Assembly: GCF_036785885.1 (NCBI RefSeq)
Contig: NC_092319.1
Coordinates: forward strand, 22,524,983 to 22,588,982
Source of the DNA: Coffea arabica
Lineage: Eukaryota > Streptophyta > Magnoliopsida > Gentianales > Rubiaceae
DNA length: 64,000 bases
Direction of reading: 5' to 3'
Both the position numbers and the translations under genes were made by a program. The notes below the pieces were generated by a model. It worked only from the letters and a program-made list of their open reading frames with translations, did not search any database and had not been told where the DNA came from. Of the stretch, positions 11,676-24,637 are shown piece after piece. Position 1 is the stretch's first letter. Each line of letters begins with the position of its first letter.

Positions 11676-14242
11676 TATGACAGCCCCACCTTCCCCAAAG
11701 GCGAACCAAAGGGGTTAGCGGACGGTCTGTCCAACTCTCACCAGGACTAACGAAACAATTTAATGCGATCAAAAACGTTTCGGAACATGCAAGCGCGCTT
11801 AAACAATTCAAAATCACAAGATAAAAAAATGAAAATCGGAGCCGACATGAACAGTGCCGGATGCTAGCCAGAGAGCAATGGCCGGATTTCTAATTTTCCC
11901 AGGGCAATCTGGCCGCCTGGCCGGATTCGGCCCTGTCTTTTGCCGCCAATTTTTTTCTTCTTTCGCCGTTTGAAATCCGAATCTGTCCAAATCCATCTAA
12001 ATCTTCACAAAGCATATATACCTTGAATCAACATTTACAAGTCCAAAATAGCATAAAAAAGTGATCCAACAAGTTTATACAAGAGCGGTTCCAAAATTAC
12101 AATTTAAACAAGAAAGTTGGGTCCGAATACAAGTAGGGTTTTGTCCATTGAGGAACACTTCAAAATTATGCCACTAGCTCAACTCAGTCACAAAATATCA
12201 AGGCAATACAAAAGGTGTTCCAATCCCTGTAAGGAAAACAAAAGAGAATAGAATGAGTTTTCGCCCAATGAGGTACTTCCACACAAGCAAGGAGGTTCAA
12301 TTAAGCGTAAAACCGATCAATGTCAAATTCATTCAATAGGAAACCAACTACTGTCACATATCAAAACAAGTGGTAAAAGGATACGGTCAGCTCTCAAGAG
12401 CCCCTTTCCTCGCTTGTCATCCTTGATCGTATCTCATTGACCCTCCGTCAATGTACAAAGTATAACTAAACGTAGACTCCACTTTACTCCCTTTCCTTCC
12501 ATCACACATACCCCAACTGGGCATGAACTCCAAATAGTTTAGATTTGGTAATACTCGAGTATACCGGAATCGTGAGTCTCATACTCCACGATTCCATATA
12601 ACAGTCCCCATGGCTTGTCAATTTTCACGACCAAACCCTTACCGACTCGATTCAATTGACCACCAATGGGGTTGAGCTCAGTAATAACAGTAATGGCCGT
12701 TGGATACTCCTCCAAACGACACCAATTCAAGTACATTCATGTATCATTCCAGTTACACAGTAAACAGTTATATAAGATATAAAGGGTGAGAGTGATCAAG
12801 TACATCCCACATCAATCAATGCCAACAATGCAAATAGGCAATCAAGTCATCGATTTCAAGTGTAACAAAGCCACATAGTAACAATCAAGTGAGTAGTACA
12901 CTCACCAAGCAAGCAAAGATAATTTTCACACTGGTTCACCCGACGCGCGTCTCGGACCACCGTCACACCCTAAAACATTTAAACAAGCGCGATGAGACTC
13001 CATCACGAGTCATAAATCAAAGCTACAAATCACTAATGTAAACCAAAGAAACTTGCAAATAAATTAAGAAACACTCGGCACTAAGGGTCTAGACAACCTT
13101 AAGGTCTCTAGTCACCCCTAAAACGACCCAACTCCAATTACACACAAGAACCTCCAATTGGATAGCATCTTCCCTTAAAATCCTACATTCCAACTTACAC
13201 ACATTCACCCATACTTTCCAAACACAACTATCATTACCACTACAAGTCATAAACCCTTCAATACCCCTCATTAGAGCCACAAAACCCTTTAATCCAAGCC
13301 AATACAAGTGCTACATAGAAACCCTAGAAAAGCCCTAAATTCAAACCCTAATTCTGAAATTTTCCATACAATGCGGAAATTTTCGCAAACAACCACAATT
13401 TACGCACTATGGCCTCATTCCAAACCATTCCAAGCTATCATCCATGGCCCAATAATATTAAACATATTAAAACAGAAAAATCATGAATAAATATAAAACT
13501 TCACCAATTTCTATCAAAAGTCATGAAATAACCTCTAAAACCATCTCTTTAACTCACAAAAACCACTAATTAAACATGATTGAGAAGACAAGAGAGGTCC
13601 CTTAGCTACTCACCTTACCAAATCAAGAAAGGAAGCAACCTAGCACCTTGGTCTTCCAAACCACTTCACAACCAACCTTAATACCACTAAACTAAGAGAT
13701 TTTATGGAGGGAATCCAAGTTTAATCGGTTGAACTTGGAGATTGAGCAAGATTAGAAGCAAGAAAGTTGGAAGTTTTCTCTTCTTTTCTCTTGAAGATGG
13801 CTGGCCAAGAAGCTTGCAAATTTGGGTGATTTTTGGGTCAATTTTTGATTTAATTGGTAAAGTAGTGAATAGTGGTCAAAGTCAAGAACTGCTCTCCAAC
13901 TGACACTTGTCACTACTATTAATGCATGGCTATCCTCTTATCCCTCTCACACCAATCCATTTAGTAATCTCTAATTATCTCTTAACACCTGCTAAATTAA
14001 TCCCGGTATATAAAACTTAACCTAACAGGCCAAATTTTACCGAACTTCCGGCACTAGCGGGCCCCACGCCCGGTATACATTTCTAAAATCTCATGAACTA
14101 ACTTATGCTAGGAAAATAATTTAAAAACCCTATTTATCCATAAAAATGATTTAGAAAATTTTTCCTAATAAAGAAATTATAGAAAAACGAGCGATTAAAT
14201 AAAATAAACCCTAGAAAATAAGAAAATTTACGGGTTCTCACA
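11676..14242 (-). repeat. 5' LTR of the Tekay-like element
   Basis: This 2567-bp partner of 2025-4613 starts TATGACAG (one base off the expected TGTGACAG) and ends TCTCACA. Differences from the other LTR are scattered, with a shortened GGCCGG cluster near 11860-11930. In the dyad at 13901-13912 one outer pair is broken (CTGACA-CT-TGTCAC). Confidence 0.9.
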
Positions 14243-15350
14243 GGATGGTTTTGATTGCATACATGATCAATGCTTTATTTATAATAACCTAGCGAAGTAA
14301 TTAACTTAAATCTTGAAAGGGCTTTAGTGCTATGCCTTAATTGATAAGGTATTGCTTGATTATATAATTGCGGATGGTATAGGAACCTGATTGAGGGTTT
14401 TACTATTTTTAACATAAAACCAAGTGCCACCCAAAAAAAAATTTTTGAAGGGCTTAATACTCTTATTCCGCCTTTCGAAAACAGTAGAAAAAAGAAAAAA
14501 ACTCAGCATAACTATCTATCATGGCCAATAGTATACTGATCACCTATCAAATTCTACAAGTGAACCACAATTTTAAAACTCCTCAGCCTAAAGCCCAAAA
14601 TCGATGAGCGAATAAAATTCTGAAAGCGACCTCAACTTCACCATTTACATTTGAATCGAGCAGAAACCGGTAACAAATCTATTCGAAAATGGGTTATCCG
14701 CAGAAACCGGTAACGTACTACTACTGGCACGGCACAAACTGTGGATACACATTGTTGTTGTCAAAGTTTCCATACAAGAAGCTAGCTCTTAAAAGGTATT
14801 TGGTCCTACTTATAACATTAAGTGTGTAACAATACTTTCTGTTATCCGCAGGAAAATATCTCAAAGTCATATATTGAGTTCTTTGCTCATTTGCAACAGA
14901 TATATTAGCTCTTCCTCCCCTGATCATCTGACTATCAGGAGTCCACAGGAGACCAAGTTCATCTGTAAAGTTACCTTTGCCTCCGCAGTCCAACTTAAAA
15001 AACTTGATCCACGGGGCCACATTAGTCAGAATCCTATGGTTTTGGCTTTCGTACTAAAAGTGGATTGGTATGAAGAGTGTTCGCACATTCAAATAAGATT
15101 ATCAAATCGAATGCTTAGTATTTGTAAGTATTTCATTTTAACAACATTTATTTGTAGAAATATATCATTCCCTTTTTTAATATAAATTTTTATTTTTTTC
15201 AGGATCTATCTTCCAAACAAAGACAGTTCTTCAATGATATACACATTCTATTATATTTTAAACTATTGTTAAATAGATATTACATTTTAATTTTGTTGGT
15301 ACAAATTTTTCACCTTTATTTGTTCACCATTTTATTTTTATTTTTTTCAA
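14243..15350 (-). repeat. Outer part of right palindrome arm
   Basis: This is the reverse complement of 190-1300. It begins with the right TSD copy GGATG (14243-14247). It carries the open malectin fragment on the minus strand. Confidence 0.85.
14721..15020 (-). pseudogene. Malectin-like receptor ectodomain fragment, open copy
   Basis: The 99-codon open frame encodes a piece of malectin-like ectodomain: FKLDCGGKGNFTDELGLLW, a GGRANISVANE stretch, YFPADNRKYCYTLNV and FLYGNFDNNNVYPQF. This matches the first malectin module of plant LRR-receptor kinases of the malectin-LRR type. No other domains accompany it, and it sits in one arm of the palindrome. It therefore cannot make a receptor and is treated as a captured fragment. 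The twin at 521-822 has two stops. Confidence 0.75.
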
Positions 15351-15497
15351 AAACAAAGAAGAAACTGAGAGAGAGGGTGGGGGAATTAACTCGATAAGTT
15401 AATTAAGTCAATCAGTAAAATGGTTGAAAAAAAAATTATAGACATATTATAGTATTGGAAATAATCGAAAATAATAAAGACTAAGATTGACACCACA
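15351..15497 (+). repeat. Third, partial copy of the palindrome core
   Basis: This is the reverse complement of about 1643-1788. It includes the arm segment GAGAGAGGGTGGGGGAATTA and then the loop. It abuts the outer end of the right arm, so the palindrome was part of a longer series of inverted units. Confidence 0.7.
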
Positions 15498-17809
15498 AGA
15501 AAGATGAAAGAGATAACATATTCTTGTTTTGGTTAACCAAAAAATACGAATGAGCATGCAAGAAAATTGAAGGAGCATGCTATGCTTGGAGGAGTTTTAA
15601 TAGGGGTGGAATTCTTAAATTGGAGAACTCTTAATTGGAGTGGACTCTTAATTGGAGTGGAAAACGTGGGAGGAAATGTAGGGGAAACGTGGGATGATAA
15701 TTAGAGGATTTGTAGGAGTGGTTGTAGGATGAGTTAAAAGATAGTGGGAATATTTTAAATTTAAATTTAATTGGTGATAAGTTGGGTTATAACCCACTAC
15801 TTTTTATGTATTAAAATAAATATAAAAATCTAGAAAAAAAATGAGAAATTTAGAAGCCATTGAGAGGGTTTCTGCTAAAAACCTCTTCTTGAATACATAT
15901 AGACATAGATACTATACCCAACTTAATAATTTGAGCCACCCATTTATGAAAAGCAATCAAATAGAGTAAAAACATGGTTATCCACATTCGAGATTCTATA
16001 GTAAATCTAAGTCTAAAGATCATTTACACTCTTGATATTTTTGAGATTAATCCATTGACACTCAAATAACTATCATCATAAAAATCTCTATAAGGATTAA
16101 TCTAGTAAATTTGATCATTTTATCAAATACTCATATACTAGTTTAGATGTTTCCATATTATAATATATGAGATTTACTATTTACTTCAAAAAGAAAGAGG
16201 CATAGTATATATTGGTCTATCTGTATTAATAATTTCTTATCTTATTAATACTATAACTAAAAATAAGAATAAACATAAGTCGAATGAATGTCACCATCAT
16301 AGCTCTTATGATTTCACTGAATTAGGTTTAATATAAAGACCTTATCATTCTAATATAAATCATATATAATTGAAATGATAAAGATGCAATTCATGAATAT
16401 ATAAATAGTAAAAATGTATAACAAATCCCTAGAAGTCAATCAGTTTAAGGGCATACATACTAATAATCCCTACTAACATAGCACAGGGAAGGGCTGGATT
16501 AGGTGGTAAAGGTGAGAGGGGTTGTAAATAAGAGATCTCAAATTCAAAACTTTTCATTTAAACAAAAAAGGCTCTTAGAGAATATATCATTGATATTCAA
16601 ATAGTTTTCCACGTAGTATACTCTAATTAATTCAACATGCATTATGCTACATTACGTAGGTCATAATTCACGGCACCATGACTTTATGCCGCTGAAGGAG
16701 AACTGATGCTTAATGTATTATTATTACAGGCATATATTATTGACTATCAATACTTATTTATTCATTTAATTGTTTTCCTTTCTTTAAGGACATTGCATGT
16801 ATCAGATTGAACTTTTAGTTGAATCTAAGATTTTTATATTTAAGTGGAATAAATATAAAGCACTAACCGCAATGTATTTTTTTACAAGCATCAACAGAGA
16901 GACATTTATTATAACTGGTAAGGTAATCAACATATATACGATTATCATGAAAAGATCTGCTTAATGCATGTTGTGCTCGCTACATCAGCCAAAAAAATTA
17001 CATTCTCTTAGTTTTTATGTGATTGATTTGTGTGAGTAAAGAAATCTAGAAAAAAAGTTATTATTATCCAGGGATAGGTTTCTTGAAGGAAATGGCTTAC
17101 AATTCAGTTCTTGTAATTTGACGGAAATGGTGATGTCTAACTTTCCTGATAGCCTATCCAGGGAACCAGTCAAGTATATGTTTGAATTCTACATCCATCC
17201 TGCTATTTTGAATGCAAATTGTTGTATTTGACTATTTTCTACTTCTGTAAAACTGATGTTAATCTTCTCTTTAGTATTCAAATTCTATATGGCTGCATTT
17301 GGATTAAGGAGTTTGATGAGGATTTAAAATCCTCTCAAATCCCTTTTGTTGTTTACATTATCTAGGCAGTATTTGGATTTGTAAATTACCAATTATTCTA
17401 GTATTTAAAATATATTTTAATAGTTGATGTATTACAAAGTCAAATGCCTATTAAGGAATCCAAACAACTAGGGGCGATTTGAACGAGTACTTTGTAAGAG
17501 ATACAAAATGATAGCAGTTTAATTTAATCAAACCAGTTAAGACGAACTGCTAGAACAAACAATCAAAGATAAGAGGTACTTAAAGTGTAAGCAGCAAATT
17601 CCTTGATATCTTTTAACATGATGATGGAATGAACCTGTGACAACAGCTTGAAGGACTTGCCATGAAACTGACTTCTAACCACGTGTATGTGACCTAAAGA
17701 CATACTTTCAGAAAACCACACATGAAGTAACAACAGGCTTGTCCTGAATGCATGCTCCAAAACTTTGAGAAGTGAAGCAGCTATTCCTTAATCAGGGTGC
17801 TAAAAGTTC
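15498..17809. other. AT-rich intergenic stretch
   Basis: No coding region is supported. It contains one possible SINE head (16484-16566). Its last few hundred bases (about 17560-17809) are the presumed 3' untranslated region of the DUF423 gene. Confidence 0.5.
16484..16566 (+). mobile_element. Possible SINE remnant (tRNA-like head)
   Basis: GGTGGTAAAGGTGAG resembles a pol III A box. About 35 bp later GATCTCAAATTCAAAAC resembles a decayed B box, followed by an A-rich stretch. Spacing and wording match tRNA-derived plant SINEs, but the body and target duplications were not found. Confidence 0.35.
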
Positions 17810-20800
17810 CTAAAACAGCAAGCTTGCCCAAGCACCAATAAATGCAAAGCCACCAAAAGGAGCTAAGGTTGCATATTTTCTGTCTTCAAGGTAGGCAACA
17901 GCATAACACCTGCAAACCCAGGATTGGTTGTATTTTTCAATGTAATAAGGATCTTTCTCATAATTAAACATTTAATTCCAGAGTAAATAAAGCAAGAAGA
18001 GAGTATCTGATACTCGAATTTATGTTGGCTCTCCAAATCAGAGTACACAAAATTGAGAATAAGAAAAACGTGACTTCTCCCATCTGTTTTACCAATTGTA
18101 TTGAACAGCTTTCTCATGGCTGAATCGTGTTTTTGGTATGATCTGGGGCACCATATTGAACCTCTTTATCAGCATTTCAATGGTGACCCGCTTTCTAACC
18201 TTGGATACCAAGACAAGATAGCAAAGTGGATCCATAATGGTGTGTTGAAATGGCCTTTGGCAGGAAATTCAATACTGAGGTAAAACTGTTGCAACAACAA
18301 ACTCCTATTCTTGTGCCCACTACAGATCCAGACCAAACTACTTAGACGCCTAGTTTTGCTGGCAAGTTCACAGTCGGCCCTGCTTATGAAGTTTAAGCTC
18401 GTCCCATCCTGTGGTGCCTTGGTGGAAATTGGTGTGGGATAAGCATCACATTCATAGATTTTCTTTTATCCTTGGCTATTGTGTAAAAGAAGGCTGCTCA
18501 CAAGGGATCAATTGAGAAAATGGGGATGTTTGAGTGGGTTTGCTGAACGTGTGTTATGTCATAGAGAAGAGAGAATATGCATCACTTGTTTTTCATGTGT
18601 CCAGTGGCTGCTGCAGTCTGGACTAAAGTACAGGCTTTATGTTGCGTACCCATGGAGCTTGGAAATAGAATGGCTAACTATGCATTGGAATAGCAAACAT
18701 TTATAGACAGGCTTAGAAAGTTGTCTCTGGCTATAACAGTGTATCATATATGGCGAAAAGGAAACAGGGTGAAGTTCCAGCAAGCTTCTGTTACTCCCAT
18801 TGGTAATATAAATAGTATAGTTACTGAAATGAGATATGTTGGTGCTACTTGGCACGTAATCCCAAGGTCAAGAGTGAACTGGTGCTTGATCAAGGACTGG
18901 GGGTATTGCATGTGTGTTTTGACCATGAGTAGATAGGTTTTTGTAGATTCTTGTAATTACCTTGTCTTTGTATGGTCATAGGTGACTGTGTGATGCAAAG
19001 GCAGCTTACTGCTGCAAATGTGCAAGTTTTCTTGCTATATTATATGAAAGGTTAATTTTTACTCCAAAAAAAAAAAATGTACTCAACAGAAACAGAACTA
19101 CAAACTAAAAACAAAATGGAAACAGCTATTACCTATCAAACAGCATGCATGTTAAGTAGTTGAAGGTCTCCTACAAATTCATCCTAGGATTCATAAAGAA
19201 GAGGTTTAGTAACTAAAATAAATCAACTATCACAGGAGTAACTGATTTCCTTCATCATCTTCATCCAACTAGAGAAGAGTAAATTACTTCTCACTACATT
19301 GGATTCAAGAAAAAAGAAAGTAACAAAAAGGGCATTGATCTCCTGACAGAGGCAGGGCTATGTATATCTGAGGGCTTCTCAACCAAACAGTGACAAAAGC
19401 CACAATCACACGGAATACGTATTTAATATACCATGCAAAACAATTAAAGAACAAGGCTGAAGAGCATGAATACTTGAGAGGATAGGGATAGTTTGTTCAA
19501 GAACATAAAGGCAATTTGTGACAGCCATGATTGGCACATGGGCTCTAAACAGAAGGGCAAGCCCATAATCAAACAAAATTTCCTGATTCAACTGAAGTTA
19601 GATGTGCAAAGCAACAACCAACAGCATATTAATAATGATTTGAAGATAAACATGCTGAAAGTAGATCTTCTTTGGAGCAAATAATGCATTGCAAATAAGG
19701 AAATGCTCGATGTTTATGAACACCAATGAAATACATTTCAAAAGAAACACTAGACCTTCATAGCAAAATACAGAAGGATACCGCTAGAAGTGGCAAGATG
19801 GATAAATTGATAGTAAATGGTCTTAGCTAAATGGACAGTGGATAATAATAATATTAATCCAACTAACACCAATTAAAAAATGGAAGTCAATGGATGAGAT
19901 TTAAGTGGATAATCTAAAACCACAATCCAACCATTTAACCACTTATTTTCTCAACATCTAACACTATTTATCATCCTCCACCCCTACCCACTTACACAGT
20001 AATATATCTGCATATACTCCAACAGTCCAACTCACACAAAGATTAGGAAAAAATATACCCAAAAAAATGTGACCTGGTTGAAGTGAACTGATTTGAGCAT
20101 TATTGAAGGTCAAGAACCCAACCTAATTCAAAATAACCTTGTATTTACTGATTGAAACCAATGGGTTCAGAATCAGAAACTAGGAAAGTGTCAGAGCACA
20201 TCAGCACATTCTGCACACTTTTATCATCATGAAGCAAAATTGCCCACATTAATTGCTCAATTGGAGTTCAAAACAAATGCTTAGTCAAAATTCACACTAG
20301 AAGCTTACAAAATCATGTAATTGCTACCCATTTGCCAAAAAAGAGCAGCAGCCAGAGACTTCCGCATTAGATGAGCTGGAATTCCAGAGTCATAAACTCA
20401 GAACTCTCTGTTGAGGTTTCAGGAGAATTATCCCATTTGTCGAACACTATATAGTCTCCATAGATGATCTGGTTCCCCCCCCCCCACACCAAAAACTTTC
20501 TTTTCTCAGTTTAAAATGGATCTTTTGATAGCTGGTATTTATGGTTTCCACTTTATTGTTTTGCTCTGTTTGGATATCTTTGATCAGAATAATGGATTGA
20601 TATTCCCTAGAGGTTGTTCACTTGGGTAGTTACAGTGGAGAGACTTTTTTTTCTCTAAATAAATGGATTTATATGATGAGGTGGATAATCCATTTAAATC
20701 CACCAAGTAAAGTGGGTTTCAATGGTCAACCATTTAAAGTCATCAAGAATTTTAAAGTCATCTAAATTAGGGATGGCAATTGGGGCGGGGTGGGGGGAAT

Positions 20801-23571
20801 TTTTTCCCCCCGTTTAAAAAAATTAATAAATATATATGTACATAATTATATATAATATTTAATAAATTAGCTACAAACTTAAAATAATGATATTATTAAT
20901 TATATGTATTATATAATGTATATTAGTATATCCAATATAATTGATATTATCAATTATACTAATAATTATACATGTCTACTAATAGAAATTATTAATTATT
21001 TATACTAAATTTACTAATACATTTATACTAAATTCCTAGTTACACTTAACACAATAACACTTTTTCTCAAAAAAAAAAACACAATAATGATTTAGTGATT
21101 GTATTTGTATCAAAAGTGAAAACTTGGCTACTTTAGTTGTATTTGTTTTATCGTGTTGGATTGTATAATAGCTTTTATTTGATTGTTTTTATGAGTTTCA
21201 ATTGTGAAATTACAATGAATAATAACTTGATGATGTGTTGATATTGTAGTACTTGATTATTTGCTAAAATTTGACTATAAAAAATTTTTATTAACCCCAC
21301 GGGTACCCCCGCAGGGGAAGCAGGGCGAGGCGAGGGAAGCAGGGGACGGGGACGGGGCGGGGCGGGCCGTTGCCATCCCTAATCTAAATTCATTAAGTCA
21401 GGATTATTTGGATGGATAATTGGATAGGGATCAAAATTGCCAAGTGTAGATACCACTATGTCAGATCAGAAGGGCCAATTACCTTCCTGTGCTGACCCCA
21501 AATTTTAGCACCAATTCCAAGTAATTAAAATATGACTTAACACTTGAAAGTTTCCTCAATATAGATAGCACACCAGTGCAGAATCTCTTAAGAGGTTTGA
21601 ACCTAACGAGAGTCCACTACATCAGATCAGGACCAATTATGTTCCTGCAATTACCCCAAATTTTAAACATATTTGACGAACTAAAATAGTAAAATACGAA
21701 CTAATACTTGAAAGCTTGTTCGGTATAGCAAGCATGCAGAGATTTGAGCCACAGCAAGTCCATCTCTTTGCAATTATCCAAATGCTGCAGCTTAACTAAT
21801 TATTTGACGGTAAAACTTGACATAGAGATAAGTTGACCCCCTAAGGAGACCATATAAAAGAACAAATGGCAATTCCCTTAGCTATTGCAATAGATCTCTC
21901 CAACATTCTAAGGCATGAACATCATCACATTTCGAGAAATTTTCAGGACAGTCAGCATAAGTTTGCCTTTCATTATCAAACATTCACTCCATGACATTCA
22001 CCTTGTAAAAACCACGGGTAATATTATAAATTATAGAATAAAATCTAAATTCATATACATGTCATGAAACATTATCAATCAGACATTCTTATTAGGCAAC
22101 GTCGCTCAGAGAAAATCAATTTTACCATTCCTCAATTATCAGTCATATTCATGAGAGAATCACTAGTACTATGGACAGGGATATCTAAACTTAATAGATT
22201 AACCATTAAGTTGCTTTCTTTGTTATCCAAATGGAGATGAGATATATTAATTCCCATAGCACTTGACTACGTGCCCTGTGCTACACATTATTCCTCCACT
22301 AAATCATACAAGGGGTTGGGGATATACCAGTTTCTCTGTCAGATTCTTTAAAACTCATCAAAAGATCTTGATAGTTTACGTTATGTAAGACAAGGTTACA
22401 GGGATGTTTTACTTAAACCAATATCTAATGTACACCATCAAATTTGGACTCTCAAACATGTATGACTACTTTCACATACTTATGGTTAGCATTTTATTTT
22501 TCATTACCATCCTTCAATTTTTATCCATTAAACCCCAATATGACCAGATATAAAGGTGGCACTCAACAAAGTATAGGATGATTTTTAAGATTTCAAAATA
22601 AAGTCTCTTTCACTGCAACTTCCAGAGAGCTATGGCACCTTTAATCCAATTACTTACAAGGTAGAATTATCTTTGTTATCAGTAAAATTTCAGTTTTTTG
22701 GACTTCGGTGTAATTAATGGACATCAGGTTCTAATTTCAGCTTGTGTTTCAACTCGTACTGCATCTTCAACTTAACTGTGATACTTCATTGCAGCGCATA
22801 TGGCCTCTTATACTTTAGCAAGGACCGGATGAAAGGAATGTCTCTTTTAGCCATGAAAACTCGTAAGCACAACAAACCTTTTGTCCACCAAAGAAGAAAA
22901 AGAAGAAGGTAAAAATGATTAGCACTTACGTCCCAGAGAAAGCCAGAATGCCAGTCGTCAAAAGTCCTCCAAACTACAACAGAAGAACCAACAAAAAATA
23001 GTAAACGAAATAGAAAAACAGAAAAACAATTTATCAAAAGCCGCAGCCAAAACCGTTTTTCAAAATCCAGCTTGAAATAATAAGAGACAGAGGGCTGACT
23101 CACAATGTTAGGGCGGCTAGTCGTGGGAGCAGCAAGCAACGCTGCAGTGTGTACCAAATGATATAATGATGCTGTCTGCCAAACCTTCCATTACCAGTTA
23201 CGACGAAATAAGAAAATTTATAAAATTAGCAAAACACATTCAAAATTACAGAAAAATGCAACTAAACTTGTTTGTACCCTACAAAGAACTAAAGAATCAG
23301 AAAATTTCATCTAAACCAAAATCGAAGCCAAAGAAGAAGAGGAAACCTCTTTGTAACCAGGATTTTTGGGCTTGAAGACATGAGAACCATAGGTTCCCAA
23401 CCCAAGTGCTGCCATTCCTATTTAATTAGACAGAAGAAAACAAAATCAAAATAAACGAAAGGGAGGGGAAATTTGTAACAGAGAGGAAAATACCAATCTT
23501 AATTGAAAACAGAGGAAAAGAAGGCACCCACCAGATATTGCAGCAACCTTGTGCCAAAGATGAGGATCCAT
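17810..23571 (-). CDS. DUF423 / TMEM256-like small membrane protein, five exons
   Basis: Joining five minus-strand exons gives a 111-residue protein: 23532-23571, 23347-23417, 23104-23184, 22930-22973 and 17810-17909. Every junction has GT donor and AG acceptor, and the exon lengths total 336 nt including the stop. The start is MDPHLWHKVAAISG. Then come GLGTYGSHVFKPKNP, YHLVHTAALLAAP, FGGLLTTGILAFSGT and the hallmark ending LAPFGGFAFIGAWASLLF. This is the full-length eukaryotic DUF423 (TMEM256) family, predicted to have several membrane helices and a hydrophobic N-terminus. The molecular role is not established. The last intron is 5.0 kb and hosts a LINE tail and a hAT element. A 9.8-kb Mutator-like element lies 114 bp upstream of the ATG. 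The exon borders were inferred by eye. Confidence 0.9.
18107..19077 (+). mobile_element. 5'-truncated LINE 3' end in the gene's last intron
   Basis: Plus-strand frames with several breaks encode the end of a plant L1-type ORF2. First comes the region with FWYDLGHHIEPLYQHF, where a WFDLW-type motif is usual. Then comes the zf-RVT module (HSFILWLA-like words near 18455, RDQLRKWG, a Cys/His cluster near 18550-18600). The unit ends in a 12-A tail at 19066-19077, as expected for target-primed insertion. It is opposite in direction to the host gene. It is decayed, with in-frame stops and frameshifts. Confidence 0.7.
20768..21381. mobile_element. hAT-type non-autonomous element, 614 bp
   Basis: The terminal inverted repeats TAGGGATGGCAA and TTGCCATCCCTA are flanked by an exact 8-bp duplication ATCTAAAT (20760-20767 and 21382-21389). 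Eight-base duplications and TAGGGATG-type ends define the hAT superfamily. GC-rich ends (GGGGCGGGG runs) enclose an AT-rich core with no coding capacity. It sits inside the last intron of the DUF423 gene. Confidence 0.88.
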
Positions 23572-23685
23572 TTCCTCAACTCTGCTGCTCTTTTGTTTCG
23601 ACACAGGGATTAATGACTACAGTTTCAGTACCCCGTGACTACCCCCGTACTGAGAAATTGAGGCCAAGAGGAAGGAAAAAAGAAA

Positions 23686-23756
23686 GGGTTAATTACATTT
23701 ACCTCCCTTGAGGTTTGACCAAATAACGAATCGATTCCTGAGATTTGACCAAATAA
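23686..23756 (+). repeat. MULE left terminal inverted repeat
   Basis: Pairs with 33424-33493. The match covers the TTGACCAAATAACGAATCGAT region. Beyond about 70 bp the two ends diverge. Confidence 0.88.
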
Positions 23757-24637
23757 CAGTTCACCCCTTTGAATAACCAGACATTTAACAATCACCCCCC
23801 TACTGTTAAGAGACGTTAGTCATTGTACTTGACATCAGGAAAAAGAAAACTTGGAATGATGAAATTGCCATTTATTGTATCCAGCTGTCATGAAGATTAA
23901 TTATAGTTCCGAAAATACCCTTTTCATTAAAAATATATAATTTACATCCCAATCACGTTTGACTTGAGAAGAAAAACACATCCCCATTGCCTACCTTTAT
24001 CTGGACAAAAAGAGAGCCCATTTGCCCCAAGTTTGACGAGCAAAAACTTCAAGAGAACAACAGCAACAAAACTTGGAGAGAATCAAGCTACTTACGTAAA
24101 AATCAACTTGCCGCTACATCAGGTAAGCATGTGTTGGTTCCGAATCATAATGTAATGGTGAGTTAACATAAGTTAATATTGAAAGAGTTATTGTTTAGGG
24201 TTTGGGATTTAGGAATTTATGGAGTTGCCTCTAATTAAGACGGAATTTAAGGGTTCTTTAATTATGACATTATCATTCTTAGATTAATTTTCATTTATGT
24301 GTAATTTATTTGCTTTTGTTGGTATTTTGTTATTCCGTGGCCACATTTAGGATATCTCAAGGTTTGGGGTTTATAAAATTATAAAATTACGATTTATGGT
24401 CTGTTAATAAGATGAAATTGAAGAGTTTAATTTAAAAATAATTTGCAAAGTAAAAACAACGAGTAATAATTTTGTAGTTGTTAGCAATAAGCATAATTGA
24501 TTAGCTTTTAGTAAATCTTATGAGGGTTAATTACATTTTGCAGGAATTATATTTTTTGTTACTTTAATGCCTACTCTAATTGAGTTTGGTTGCTGTTAAT
24601 GTTTTTACTTTTATAATATGACTTTTATTTTGTAGGA

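Larger units (their letters stand above)
2025..14242 (-). mobile_element. Ty3/gypsy Tekay-like chromovirus, minus strand, rearranged inside
   Basis: The element is bounded by two LTRs of about 2.6 kb (2025-4613 and 11676-14242) and the exact TSD GGATG (2020-2024 and 14243-14247). On the minus strand the order is 5' LTR, PBS complementary to initiator tRNA-Met (11662-11673), a leader ORF, a gag remnant, a foreign reversed segment (6424 to about 10018), RNase H tail, integrase and chromodomain, a polypurine tract near 4614, and 3' LTR. Protease, reverse transcriptase and the rest of gag are absent. The C-terminal chromodomain and long LTRs fit the Tekay (Del) chromovirus clade. It is non-autonomous in its present form. 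Confidence 0.85.

Noticed and set aside
17863-18117. Small minus ORF across the last exon of the DUF423 gene
   Set aside because: It reads through the splice acceptor at 17910 in the wrong frame; the spliced frame gives the family ending.
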